From: Dipteris shenzhenensis
Taxonomy: Eukaryota; Polypodiophyta; Polypodiopsida; Gleicheniales
Reading direction: 5' to 3' (one strand)
Assembly: GCA_047967505.1 (NCBI GenBank)
Contig: CM106540.1
Length of the DNA: 64,000 nucleotides
Shown here: positions 24,226 through 36,162 of the stretch, piece after piece
Layout: each line of letters starts with the position of its first letter
How positions within the stretch are numbered: the stretch's first letter is position 1
Made by a program: the position numbers and the translations under genes
Notes under the pieces: generated by a model
Seen by the model: only the letters and a program-made list of their open reading frames with translations
Told to the model about the DNA's origin: nothing
Database searches by the model: none

Positions 24226-25640
24226 TTACTATTGATATTGCAGAGGCAGATGCTTCTTCCACTTCATCTGGGGATGAAACCAATGCTCTAGAAAGTCATG
24301 AAGAGTAGTCAATTTTGAAAATGTATTAGAAGACAAGCTTGCTGTTACTTATTAATGATCATTTATTAATGATTTTGTTTGATTTTTAAAATATAGTCTT
24401 TTTGCTTTCAAAATCATGTTACTTCCCTGTTATTTCTTGGAGTTTTTTTGTTATTTGAGTTTGGATAAATATGGTTTTTTTGGGTCATTTCAGAAAGTTC
24501 TTTAGTCATGAGTAAATCACTTCTAAAATTTATTTAAAAAGGCCCCTTTTTTATGCAAAATCTTTCAAAGATTCCAAATGTTTCTCATAAGGAGGAAATA
24601 TTACCCAAATAATATGCAATGGTGTTTTTAGCTTGTCCACGTCATGTTGGCTTCATGCTCTTCATGTTCTCTATTGTTCTTGAGTCTCACTCCCTAGTGT
24701 ACATGGTATGTGAAGGACCAAATTGAATGAATATTTTTGCATTTAGTGATGTTCTCCAATGATGGAAGAGTGTTCTCTCTACGTGATTGACAGAGTTTAA
24801 TGGGTCTACTTTATTGAAAAATTCAGTATCTTTGCATTCCTGCATTAGATTTTCATGGGATTTGTTGCAATAGCTTCATAATTTTGTGCTTTAATTCACT
24901 CCACATTTAGAAATTGCATTGGATCAGTTGTGGGTCCGCATTTAGCTCCCCTCCCCTCCAAAAATCGATCATATTAATGTAACATGCAAAAGAAGTAAAC
25001 TCACTGCTAGTATCACCCTCTCTCTCAGCAACAAAATAGAATCCATTAGATACATTTGAGTTTATCTCATGCATTTCAGTGATGCAACACCGTCTTGCAA
25101 AGACATTTCTATGCATTAGCGGGACATATGTCCCAATTGTCTAGTGGTGGCGGTGGTGCAGAGCCATGTGGTGGTGGACGGGCAATTGTTGTGGGATATC
25201 ATGCTGGCTTTGAGTTTCGACTAAGGACCTGAATTCGATTGCAGACTTGTGGAGTGGGGGTAGGCTTGGGTAGTCATTTTTGTGGAAGCTGGGGGCGCTT
25301 GTTGTTGCCTAATCGCCCAAGGGACAGGGAGTGCAAGAGGCAGACGGAGGGAAGGGGGGGGAAGATCAATATGAATAGGAGGGAGTCGCTATGTCAAAGG
25401 GAGCAACAGCTTGCATCGATGCATGCGGTGAGGACGGATTCGTGGGAGATGCTTGGGTGCAAAGGGTGAGGCCGTGGTTGTTTTATGCTTGCCCGCGCGA
25501 TCTCAAACTATCTAGAATTACATGGACAAATGGAGAGCCCCTTATCCCCTTCCCCCCTTCCCCATCTACTAATATGAACTTGGGCCCTATTCTCTTCATT
25601 AAGCCACCTTAAGAAAACACGGCCTTGTGGATCCTCACCC
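24226..25640. other. Intergenic DNA, no gene seen
   Basis: Frames on either strand carry no recognisable domain. A G-rich stretch at 25140-25480 gives spurious open frames. Confidence 0.4.
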
Positions 25641-26094
25641 TTGTTTTAAATACAATAATATATAATATATTTTTTAAAAAGTATATTTTAAAGCACCGTT
25701 AATCTCTTCACAAGGGAGGGACATGTCGGTTGGCGTTAACTGTCGCCTCTCCCAAGTTCCTCCCTTCGTTTTTCTCAGAGTCTGTTAACTGTCACCCTTT
25801 TCTCCTCCGTCGACTCGCTTCTGCTTGCATAATATGGGCTCCTATCAGGTCATATCGCTCGGTCCGCTGACCCGCACTCTCTTTCACATTCCTTCCGTCG
25901 CTTGCGGTTGACGGGGAACCATTTTCCTGAATTGGCCGCAATGCTTGACCCTGACCTCGCGCTCGAAAATAACGTTTTCGTCGAGTATTCCGTGGAGCGA
26001 TTCGAGCAGAGAGTCTCTGTGCAACCACAGCGTATAGGTTTACTCTTTACAGATTTCATTTTGATTCTTACTGTTTTACGCGACTCGCTCAGCA

Positions 26095-26162
<68 letters not shown>

Positions 26163-26408
26163 TGTTCTTGTTCGTAAGAAGACGGATGATTCCAGGATTG
26201 CGTGGAGGGTTTATTTCTGAATCTATGTCCGAAGCTAAGAATAATGATTGCTGAGCCTTTAGAGTTTCTGAGCGTCGATACGGGGAGGGTTACAGGGAGC
26301 GGGAAACAGACAGGTAAAGAATCACGGCACATGTATAGGAGAGGCTTCCCTCATCAATAAAAGAAATTTTCTCATTATTTCCAACCCCATCGATGCATTT
26401 CAGGCAAT
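25640..26408 (+). promoter_or_regulatory. Promoter and 5' UTR region of the coiled-coil gene
   Basis: A TATA-like AT run (AATAATATATAATATA) lies at about 25652-25672. A pure (CT)n tract at about 26097-26158 sits in the presumed 5' UTR, a common arrangement in plant leaders. A 5' UTR intron is likely at 26314-26403: CAG|GTAAAG donor, TTTCAG acceptor, 90 bp, ending 5 bp before the ATG at 26409. The transcription start is not determined. Confidence 0.45.
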
Positions 26409-29055
26409 ATGTTGGGTCATGGAAGTCCCGGGGATTTTGGGGACCGGATACAAGACGGACCAAACAAGAGGGCAAATAGCATTTCCACATGCAGCACTTC
26501 TAGCAGCAATTCCAGCAGCGCTGACTCTTCATGTAGCGATAACGAGGAGCCGGTCTCTCAGCGCGACAGGATTGCCAGCCTTATCAACCTGAATGACGGC
26601 CTTGTAAATCGACTAGATATTCTGCAAGAAGACAATGCTACGCTCCACGAGAAAGTTCGGGAGCTTCGCGCAAGCCAATATGACATTAGCTCTAGCCCTG
26701 AGACGGACGATTTTAGCAGGACAAAGATGGCAGACGAAACGTCCAAGTTCTTCGATCCGTTAAGCCTGGCATTGTTCCAGAATCATCCGGGAATGGACTC
26801 GCTTAGGAGGTCGTTGTCAGAGTTGGCGGAGGACAAGAGGCTTTTGATGGAGGAAAACCATGCGTTGGAGAAAGAGAAGCGGGCATTGGAGGCAGCGCTG
26901 GCCAAGGCGCGAAGGGACGTGGAGGACGCGGCCATAGCGGTGGTGGAGAAGATCTCACCTCCGGGCGGGGCCAAGCGGACGCACGCGTTGGACTCAGACG
27001 TGCAGAGGCTGTGCAATCTGAGCAGGCTACTGGGCGACGAGAATGCGAGGCTGAGGGCACAAAGCAGGGATGCGGAGGCGGAGGTGAGGATGCTGAAGGA
27101 CGACATGGGGGAGCTACACTCGCAGAACAGCAGGCTGGCGATCGAGGTGTCGTCGGGGAAGGCACAGAGGGAGGTGGTGGAGGCGGAGATAGAGAGGCTC
27201 AAGGAGGCAGTGGGGAAGGCGGTGAGGGAGGAGGAGGCAGCAAGGGCGAGGGTGGCGGAGGAGGCTGAGGGGGGGAGGAGAACAATAGAAGGGCTGAGGG
27301 AGGAAGAGAAGCGGCTGATAAGCGAAAACATGAAGCTGGAGAGGGAGGTGGCGGCGGTTTTGGAGAGCTTGGAAGAGTTCGAGGAGGGGCAGGCGGCGTT
27401 GAGGGCGGAAAAGCAGAGGGCGGCGGCGGAGATTGGGCGGCTGGAGGCGGAGCTGGCGGCGGCGGTGGAGAGGGTGGCGGCGGAGGCGGAGCAACGGCGG
27501 AAGGTGGCGGAGAGGCAGGAGCGGGCGGAGGCGGCGGCGCTGGAGCTTCGGCGGGAGGCGGCGGACGCTCGGTTTCAGCTGCAGCGGGCGGTGCAAGAGT
27601 TGGAGGCGGAGAAGGCGGCCCGCGGAGCGGCGCTGGAGGAGATGGCGCTCCTCCGCCTACGCGAGCGCGCCCTTACGCAGGCACGTATTTCCTTCCTTTT
27701 TGACTTTTTCTTCTTTCTAGCTATGCCACGTAAAACTAGTTGTAGGTGTCCCACCTGGTACACATACAGTGCTAACATCTTAGTTCATTTTCTAGTCATC
27801 ATACTATGTTTACGTAGTCTCTCCTCCAAAATTGAAACGTCTTAAGTTTAATTGAAGTGTCTTAAGTTTTCCACCAAGATTGAGATGTCTCCATATTGAA
27901 GATGAATTATTTACCTTAATATTGAAACAAGATGAATGCTCATAAATTATCCACAAAGCCGCGAAAGAGAGGAGAGAGAAGGAGAGCGAGAGAGGAGAAA
28001 AAATAGGAGAATTTTTAGGGAAAGAGGGGGGGTTATGTGGGAGTTAACTCTAGCTGCATGAGGAATATGTCCAAATGTGGGAGAAAGTATTGTTGGAAAT
28101 AAAAAACCTTAATTTCACTTCTTGAGTATGAGTTTCATTACTAAGGTTACCTTTCAGGCAGGCCAAAAACATTGCAGTAAAAGTTTTATTCACAACTACA
28201 ATCTCTTAAGGGATGGAAATGGAGGACTATCTCAAACACGATTTTTTACCAATTCTCCTTGAAGGGAGAAGAGGGAGAACTAGAATGCTTGGCCAGCTAG
28301 CTGCTAAGTATATTGTAAGTAGCTAATAATAGGCCAATTGATCTAATGGCTTAGAATGTGCAACATGGTTTCGTAATGAGTGTAGAGTTTCATAAAACGT
28401 TCTAGTGCTGGCAAAGTAAAAAGGCTTTCAATTATTAACATGCAAAATAGCCATACCTCAAGGCGGTCGTTCTTCTGGGTGTGTGGGAATTGAGGAATAT
28501 GATGGTGTTTAAGCATAAGACTCAGGCATGCTTTAGGACATCCACAATTCTAGCAATCGTTAAGATCTATTTGCGAAGAAAGTAGATGCAGTGGTCAACG
28601 GGGCTATCCTCGCGGTTGAAGCCAACTTCTCGGTGGAGTAGATGTGAGACTGTTGTTACCGTAGGCTATGGGGTTTTGTCCCCAATCATGGCCAATTTTT
28701 ATACTAGGTCTTTTTTTTTTGTGTTACCACCCCCTTTAATATAGACGGCATATTATTTACCCAAAAAAAAAAGCAAAATAGCCAACAAGCATTTCAAATG
28801 AGGTAAAAGATCCAATGTTAAGAAAGGTAAGTTCCTGAAGATTTGATCACATATCACGGCTTAGAACCACTTAAGCTAAGGATGGAGTAAAGCTTCAAAG
28901 TAGAAAGCTACAAAAAGCATCAATGTGAACACATAAAAACAAGTTGAATGCCTTTTGTCATTCATAAGACCTACCCAAAAGGAGTTAGAGCAAGGGTGCA
29001 GCTTCTTGGCTGCATCACGATAATGTGGGCTTGGAGATCGAGAGTGGGGGGGGGG

Positions 29056-29091
<36 letters not shown>

Positions 29092-30476
29092 AATAGAAAT
29101 GAGAAGAAATGGTGGAGCAGCCAACTAATTGCAGAAAAAATAAAAGAAATACAAAAAAAAGCAATTTCACTTTGGTGGGCGTCACCTCAACTTAGGCCTC
29201 CCCATGGCAGGCCAAAAACCTAAGTATTTCTTTTTGGTGCAATCTCCCCTCTAGTCCAACTTGTAAATCATTTGTAAGGCTTTGCTGACCCATTCTTCTC
29301 ACTTATGATAAATATTTTATTTTTTCTATTTAAAAACAAAAAGAACAACTTCCAAGAACTAACAAGGGGGCATAGTGAGTATTCACTAAATTCTAACTTG
29401 AAGGAAAAATTTGGAAGGTTAGTCCACTTTTTTAGCAAATCTTATAATTAATTAAAAAACAACTCATGGCACATTACGAGAGGCATATCTGCCCAAGTAG
29501 TCTACATGGGCAGCTAGTTCTAAGAGGCAAATGCTCTATTGCGTGAGCAACTACTGCTGCGTTTTATATAGTTATAAATTGCGTAGGTACAAGTCGCATC
29601 ACTGGAAGTCCAAAGTATACACGTCAACCAACTACTCTCGAAGTACTACGTAGACGACGTCTTTTTTGATTAGGCTCTTATATTGTAGAGGGAAGATCTA
29701 CAATATATCTTTTTGTATATGGATATGCACTTATGAGTACCATTTTGATTTTCATATTGAGTTGAAGGCCTTAATTCTTTGTTTTTATATCATTGTGTTC
29801 GTGAGAGAGAGATGCATGTAATGCTACCTAGATTCAATTTGAAAACTTTCTAAAAGCATTTAGATATTGAGATTTCCTAAAACCTTATTCATATGATCCC
29901 AATTCGAGGTGACTCGTAGTTATAAATTGCATCCAAATTTATGAAATTATAATCTCCCAATTGTCGTGAATTCTTCTAAGAAACCTTATGTTTTGTTTGC
30001 AGGATCTGAAGCAGCTGCGCGCCCAGCATCACCACCACCACCATTTGGGGGCAGCGGCGCCCAATTCAGACTCAGCCCCTCCGCCCAAGCTGCTCTCGCC
30101 ACGCTCCCCCGCCCTTGAATCCCAGCTCTCCTCCTGGCTCAGCGAGCGCTCCGACCTCCAGTCCCTCGATTCCGAGCTCCAACAGCACATCCACAAGCTC
30201 TCCTCCGGTTTCTCCGAAAGCCTGCGCGACATGGAGGACGAGCTTCTTAAGTGGAAAGACATCGCTGCCCACCTTGAGGTCGCCCTCAGCCAGGCCCGCG
30301 ACCGCGGCTCCCTCTGCGAGAAGAACGCCAAGAAGATCCTCTGTGATATCTTCCCCGGCCAATCTTACAACCTTTGCTCTACCAAGAACGCGCTGCATGC
30401 GGCAGCGGCTTCCGGTGCTCTCGCAGGCTTTGGCTTGCTTGCTTACGTGAAGCTGAAGCAACACATGACCACATAG
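26409..30476 (+). CDS. Coiled-coil protein with C-terminal hydrophobic anchor (two exons)
   Basis: Exon 1 is 26409-27680 (424 codons) and exon 2 is 30003-30476 (157 codons plus TAG), giving 581 residues. Residues 20-50 are a Ser-rich acidic patch with a SSCSDNEE core. About 50-430 is a long Glu/Ala/Arg-rich coiled coil without catalytic motifs. Six histidines lie at about 433-438, followed by a Pro/Ser linker and a second helical stretch (480-535). The last 29 residues hold a hydrophobic segment (about 554-573, Ala/Gly/Leu-rich) and a short basic tail, as in tail-anchored proteins. That plan resembles plant PMD1/PMD2 organelle-division factors, but similarity is only architectural, so I give no symbol. 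Reading frame stays open only if the intron uses a GC donor (CAG|GCACGT) with acceptor TTTGCAG; the nearby GT at 27685 would shift frame and terminate early. Confidence 0.82.
27681..30002 (+). other. 2.3 kb phase-0 intron, GC-AG type
   Basis: It starts GCACGT after CAG and ends TTTGCAG before GATCTGAAG. Inside are no coding domains; a (GA)n tract lies at 29058-29088 and poly-purine strings near 27960-28030. The rest is anonymous AT-rich DNA. Confidence 0.7.
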
Positions 30477-30880
30477 TGCATCGCTCACGCTCTTTGCTCT
30501 TGCTGACGAACGTGCCATTTTGCAATCGCTGCGTCTGCTGCTGCATGCATGCAGGTGGGGTGTCCCACCCTCTCGGCAAACTTACATCGAGTTCGAGTGT
30601 TCTGCAAAAGATCGGGCATTCTGATCAGTGCGCGGATCCAATTTGTAAACCGCTGTTGTTTTTTCTGCTTAAGGCAAAATGGGTATTTCCATTCCGGGGC
30701 ACTTTACGTTAGGGGAATATGTGTCGTTTCTATGTCGATTCCTGCAAGCACCCTTTCCTAAACTCTTGATCAATGCTACACTTGACGAGTGTTCCGCATT
30801 TAGTGCACATGGGTGGATCGAGTATTTGGGTGCAAAGTGACAAAATACTAGTGACACACACTAGTTAAGATTCACACAGC
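30477..30880. other. 3' flank of the coiled-coil gene
   Basis: Presumed 3' UTR and downstream DNA. No consensus polyadenylation signal could be pinned with confidence and no gene is seen. Confidence 0.4.
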
Positions 30881-31570
30881 TTAACATTTGTAAAGATATG
30901 GTAAAGTAGATAATAAGTTCTAGAGAACCATGAAAGTATGAGGACCCCATGTCATTGTTTTGTTCATTACATTAAGGAGAAGAATTACAAATTACAACCA
31001 CCATCCTTCTTTGTGAGACTCCCAAGCATGAACATCAGCTTGAGTGACATGTATATTCTAGATCCCTATCTAGATATCATTTGACATAGTTATGACTATT
31101 TTATAATATATCAACGGTGTAACTAGTGATTTAACAAACTTCCTTATCAAATGAGGCTCTATAGAATTATTGACTAAAAGTCCCTCATCTCTCAATTACG
31201 TGGCATCTATGTGGTCGTTAGATTTTCCTTGTTGCCATCTCCTCTCCAATGAAAATCAAAGCTGAAATCCTAAGTAACAGATAATGCAATCTCTTCAAGA
31301 TTGAAATATCTTCTCAATATCTTAGCAATTGTAAAGATATGATAAAAGGTAGAGAGAGCTACAAAAATACGAGAATTCCAAGTCTCCCTCTTTCCATTAT
31401 TATCCATTACATAAAGATAAAGAAGAACTAGAGTTTCAAGTTACAACCACAATTCATTACGTGGACAAACTACATCATGGCATCTAAGTGGTTATTAGCT
31501 GTTAACTCTTTGACGTGGCTTTTCCCCATATATACTTCCCCCTTTAAAAGAAATTAAGGAATGGTATGGT
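30880..31570. repeat. Pair of diverged LTR-like repeats
   Basis: 30880-31250 and 31315-31560 share TTGTAAAGATATG, AGAGAGCTAC/AGAGAACCAT, CATTACAT-AAG and AGTTACAACCAC strings in the same order. The second ends in a pyrimidine run (ACTTCCCCCTTT), like the reverse complement of a polypurine tract. They may be old copia LTR copies; no internal genes lie nearby. Confidence 0.45.
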
Positions 31571-33460
31571 TATGGGAATATCAGCAGATTTTTTGAAGCT
31601 ACTGTGCATCTTTGGATCACATAGGCACTTCTTGCAATCAATTTACTGCATCACTTAACAAAGGTCCTACTTATTTGGTAGAAACATTTCCACTCAACAC
31701 TTTTGTCCTTATGAGATAACTTATCATGATCACATTGCTTTTCAAGTTTGAATTGAGAATGGATTTCATATCGTCTTTGCTTTGGACTTTTTAAGGTGAG
31801 AAGAGCATTTGTCTTTAGAATTGGGAAGCAACATCCAAATTAGTATGCCCATTAAATTGCATCTATGTTTCTCATTTGTTGGCCTGCCATGGGTTTGGCC
31901 TTAGCAATGCCTCAAATTGGCCAAAGTAGAAATTATGAATTTTTAAAATTTTACTGAAGTCCATTTTTCCTATTGGCCAATTTTTTGCCATGTGCCTTGT
32001 GTTGGAGCATCCATATAACTTCTCTTATGCCATTTTTGTTCTCTTCTCCACACACCAAACCTTCTCGTAAATGAAGCATTTGCATGCACGTTTCATCCTC
32101 TACTAGCGGTGATCTTCGTCGTTATGCATCGATCTTCATGTGGTGATGATATACATTAGCAACATACTGAGAATGGCCGCTATGGAGGGTTCGTTAGATT
32201 TCATGGAGACTTTGTGAAAGGTGTCACACCACTATCTTTGCTTTAATCAAATTTGTCCTTCCTTCCTTTTGGACTTCCTTCATTCATGGCTCATGACTTT
32301 CATTGTCTACAGGTCTTACTAAAGTATGTCCTGAAGTAATAGAATCACCGGTCCACCAATCTCAAGCAAACTTGTTGTTGTGGAACATATGGACAATGAT
32401 TTCAATGAAGCTAATGGTGGCAACGGTACATACTAAATTACTTTCATGTTTACAGTGTCTTTTTTGTATCTATAGTTATATTTCTCGACCAAACGCTGTC
32501 TGAATTGAGTAGCATGTAAAAAAATTTGCATTAACAAATTATTTTCATACTTGCATTTTTTCGAGCTTGCAGTTCCATTTCTCAAACAAACGTTGTTCAA
32601 ATTGAATAGCTCGTAAAATGATTTGCGATTCAATTTAAGATTTAGACATTGAATCCTATATTCTTTGAATTGAATGGCATGCAAAATGATTTGCGATTCA
32701 GTTGATTGAATCCTATATTGATTGAATGATAAAATAACTAGATACACGATGAAGCAGGAGAAGTAGAATTGAATCGTATATATATCGATTCATTTTTGAT
32801 CGACTACTATACATTCATTAAATTTTTTTTCTTCCTACATTGCGGTTGCTATTGTCTCTATTTCCTTGTTGGATGTCCATGTCTTTGCTTACTATGTCTC
32901 CTTTATTCCAGCTTCTTGCATGCATGACTGTGGTTTCCTCCACAGGCCACTGCAGTGTGTGCTTGTTCTTACATAGAGAAAAGTGCATCTCTGCCTAGTC
33001 CAAAGTCAAATCCATTGGTGATTGATTCTCCAAGTAGACCTCATAGAAAATTTTCTAAAAAACTCTCCAATTAGGAAGACTCCAAGCCGGTCATTGAATA
33101 ACTCTTTCCAAGAAGTGGAGTTCTATAGAATAGAGGGAGTAAGCATTGTGCCAAGAGGGATAATGGAAGGTGGAACTTCCAGGTTCTCTCTACTTATTGA
33201 TGCTACTACATGCATCATAAGAAAAAAAGTTTTGAGGGGAATCTTTATTTGCTACCCAATCACACACCATGCACATATATTCCTTGGGTTGCTGAGATGA
33301 TCAATTTTGGCAAATTGACAATATCTAGTGTGATCGAAACACTTGCAATTGTGATAATTAAAGTTGCAAAAGTGACGAGGGAATGGCAGGCTAAATCATT
33401 GTTGCCGATGGTCCACGAGATGAAGACAGAGCTGCAGTAAGTTAGATTGACCCTTGCTTG
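31571..33460. other. Intergenic DNA with small repeats, no gene seen
   Basis: A cluster of ATTTGCGATTCA and GAATCCTATATT-type short repeats covers 32510-32780. No domain is recognisable. Confidence 0.4.
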
Positions 33461-33624
33461 CTTTTCTTACTTTCGACATTCTATGGTTGGCCATTGTAAC
33501 TTATTTTGATTTTCTTGGTCCTTCCATCTAAGAGCTTGCTCCCTTCATTCTTTTCTTACTTTCGACATACTATGGTTGGCCATTGTAACTTATTTTGATT
33601 TTCTTGGTCCTTCCATCTAAGAGC
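33461..33624. repeat. 75-bp direct duplication
   Basis: 33461-33535 recurs at 33550-33624 with a period of 89 bp; both run from CTTTTCTTACTTTCGACAT to CATCTAAGAGC with one substitution. Confidence 0.9.
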
Positions 33625-33902
33625 CACAACAAATACATGGAAAACTTGGAGTGTCCAAAACTTTTTTTGTATATTGTTCTTGGTATGGACTAGGATTCCT
33701 TTTTCTTTTGTGTGCGCAACATTCTTTGTCAAATCCTGATGTTTCTCTTGGTGAGTTTGGTATCTCAAGAATACTAATAGGTGCTAGTATAGTTCCTCTC
33801 ATCTTGTATATTTTGTTTAAAGTAGCTTACACTGTATAATTACTTTGCAAAGAATGGCTATGAAATAGGGATGCAATGCCTTTTGTAGGTAAGTTTGGGA
33901 AA
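33622..33902. repeat. Paralogous segment carrying the empty CACTA target site
   Basis: This 281-bp stretch matches 34856-35024 followed directly by 51284-51399, the two flanks of the CACTA element. The unoccupied target is the ATA at 33789-33791, where the occupied copy has ATA, the element and a second ATA. Confidence 0.93.
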
Positions 33903-34111
33903 TTATGGGGTGATGGTTGGATGTTGTTATCATCATTAGGTCCATTGTTGGATTGAGGAGAATGACACCAGTGCCATTCTCCATTCTCCATGTGATGAAT
34001 GGCATTGGATTGAGGAGAATGACACACGTGGATTGAGGAGAATGGCACCATTGCCAATCTCCATTCTCCATTTGATGAATGGCATTGGTGCCATTCTCCA
34101 AATATTCAAAT

Positions 34112-34160
<49 letters not shown>

Positions 34161-34548
34161 GGTCAAAACCTTATCCATATGATGATAACCAATGAAGTGT
34201 TTTATGGCCAAATCTTTTTCTTATGGTGGAAATCAATTGCATGAATGGCATTGGTGCCATTCTTCAAATATTCATACGATATTGTAGAGAATGACGCCAG
34301 TTCCATTCTCCAAACTTCAACTCATATAGAATTCAAATGATTCCCTGTATGTCAATGTTGTCACAGATGATGGTTAGAGAATGATGGTTAGAGAATGGCA
34401 CTGGTGCCATTTTCCACAGCACCATATGATTATATTGCAACTGGCATCTTCATCACATTCTTCCTTGGACATAAGATGCTTGCTTTCTGAAAGGCACTGC
34501 ATCCCTATTTTCATAGCCATTCTTTGCAAAGTAATTATACAATGTAAC
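33827..34548. repeat. Foldback structure with about 57-bp inverted arms
   Basis: The left arm (33827-33883) and right arm (34490-34548) are reverse complements with few differences; both contain TACTTTGCAAAGAATGGCTA on one strand. Between them lie repeated GGTGCCATTCTCC units and a (CT)n tract (34116-34156). It may be a miniature foldback element, but no target duplication is clear, and the left arm also exists without the right arm at 51313-51380. Confidence 0.6.
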
Positions 34549-35021
34549 GTTCCATCTAAGAACTTATTTTGATTTTCTTGGTCCTTCCATCTAAGGGCTT
34601 TACTTGTGGTGTCTCCTTCTAATCGAGACTAAGTGTGCTTCAATGCCATTGAGACTGCTTGTAACTATTTTTTTTTCAACCATTTGCATGTTTTTTAAAA
34701 ATAGTAATGGCACTTTCTCATTCTTGACATCTTTATAGCACAGGGAACATAAAAACTTAGTTGATGACTGGGTGCTCGATATATTTATTCCATTAGCTTG
34801 GATGAATATTCCCATATTTGTCTTTAGTTTCTAAACTTTGAGAATAATTTCAATGAGCCACAACAAATACATGGAAAACTGGAGTGTCCAAGACTTTTTT
34901 TGTATATTGTTCTTGGTATGAACTATGATTCCCTTTTCTTTTGTGTGCGCAATGTTCTTTGTCAAATCTTGATGTTTCTCTTGGCGAGTTTGGCATCTCG
35001 AGAATACCAACAGGTGTTGGT

Positions 35022-35024
35022 ATA
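35022..35024. other. Target site duplication ATA, left
   Basis: ATA directly precedes CACTA at 35025 and is matched by ATA at 51284-51286 on the right. Confidence 0.88.
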
Positions 35025-35099
35025 CACTATAAGGCATAGGCCATTTTTCGATGAAAATATCGACACTTTTTACATTATTTTTTTTTTCACGGGCACAAA

Positions 35100-35262
35100 T
35101 GTCGCTATAAAAGTCGCTAAAAGCGTCGGAAAGAACCGTCGCTATAAAGCGTCACTATAAAGCGTCGCTATATAGCGACGATGATAAACATCGCTATATA
35201 GCGACACTATTAATCGTCGCTATATAGCAACACTGGTAAACGTTGCTATATAGTGATAATTA
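35100..35262. repeat. Left subterminal palindrome cluster of the CACTA element
   Basis: Copies and near-copies of GTCGCTATATAGCGAC are packed at this end, spaced about 20-30 bp (for example near 35163, 35189, 35214 and 35241). In En/Spm the subterminal repeats bind the TNPA protein; that role is inferred here. Confidence 0.85.
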
Positions 35263-35272
35263 ACAGAACTAA

Positions 35273-35340
35273 AAAAAAAGGATTAGTGGGGCTAAACAGG
35301 GCTTGCTATGGCCCTGTTTAGCCCCACTAATCCTTTTTTT
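35273..35340. repeat. Perfect 30-bp hairpin near the left CACTA end
   Basis: Arms 35273-35302 and 35311-35340 are exact reverse complements with an 8-base loop (TTGCTATG). The arms contain GATTAGTGGGGCTAAACAGG and its complement, bordered by A and T runs. Confidence 0.95.
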
Positions 35341-35356
35341 AAGGGTAATTACTATA

Positions 35357-35503
35357 ACAAAATTTCCCTTGCGAAAAGGGTGATACAAAATCGCTCAAAT
35401 GAAATGATCGAGTAACAAAAGCATATACATGTCGAACATATACAACAGTGTTTGTTACAAAATTACCCTTTCAAAAGGGCGATACAAAATTGCTCAAAGG
35501 AGC
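35357..35503. repeat. Direct repeat of about 45 bp
   Basis: Two units near 35357-35400 and 35455-35503 share ACAAAATT-CCCTT, AAAAGGG-GATACAAAAT and GCTCAAA. They lie between the left subterminal repeats and the last exon of the leftward gene. Confidence 0.7.
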
Positions 35504-35559
35504 GGATATACAAAATGACATATAGGGCGAAGAAAATGCTACTACCACTACTGCTACTA

Positions 35560-35664
35560 CTACTGATCCGAATCCGAATCGTCCTCATCTTGTTGGCCTG
35601 TTCCTTGGTCCTCGTGAGCTGCACCTTCTCCCTGATCCTCGTCACGTGCGTCTGATCCCTGGCC
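35560..35664 (-). CDS. Last exon of the Transposase_24-like gene (acidic tail)
   Basis: The 105-bp exon follows an ATAG acceptor and a 124-bp intron (35665-35788). It encodes 34 residues dominated by Asp, Glu and Gln and ends in TAG at 35560-35562. Phase agrees with the ATG|GTATAAGT donor at 35789. Confidence 0.65.
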   Translation of the reverse strand, partial: GQGSDARDEDQGEGAAHEDQGTGQQDEDDSDSDQ

Positions 35665-35864
35665 CTATTCAATGATGGGATGCTTGAGCTTTGACCCTAA
35701 GAGTGAACCATATAAATCGAAAATTAGATTGAAACTTAAAGAATAAAACAATTTAAAAGTGAGATTACAAGCAGGAGTAAACTTATACCATGCAAGCAGC
35801 CACCTCAGCCCAATCGACCATCGCTCCCATTGCCTCTTGCTCAATAAACCACAGCTTTGTTCTT

Positions 35865-36162
35865 TGTAAAGAAGAAGGGAGAGAGATAGGAGACTCAAGT
35901 TCAGCTTTCTTCACAACACACAAAAGAGAGAGGACACAAGGTTGGAGGGTGAAGCCTTTCTTCACTTTTGCACACAACAACCATTACAATAGAAGAGGGA
36001 AATACCCTATATGTCAAACCCTAGAATACGTGGTTCATATGTGAACCCAAACCAAAACATACGTGGTAGTCTAACTACACCACGAGTACAACTAACATAG
36101 GCGGTGACATAAATGATAGTCATCCAGGAGATATGTCGGGGATAGAGCTTGATATCTCAACA
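35865..36162 (-). repeat. 3' LTR of copia 2
   Basis: 298 bp, same sequence as 41049-41346. The end of the polyprotein frame reads into this LTR and stops at about 36120. Confidence 0.96.

Noticed and set aside
25850-26332. Open frames across the CT microsatellite before the coiled-coil gene
   Set aside because: Their length depends on the (CT)n run; the surrounding residues show no family likeness and the region has leader features.
26783-27596. Long antisense open frames opposite exon 1 of the coiled-coil gene
   Set aside because: They are mirror frames of GC-rich coiled-coil coding (Ser/Pro/Arg-rich), with no domain and no splice context.
30029-30518. Antisense and alternative frames over exon 2 of the coiled-coil gene
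   Set aside because: Shadows of the real frame; the sense frame joins exon 1 in phase and ends in a plausible anchor.
35783-36044. Small frames in the copia LTRs (the same protein appears at both LTRs)
   Set aside because: They are duplicated because the LTRs are identical; LTRs are not expected to code, and no domain is present.
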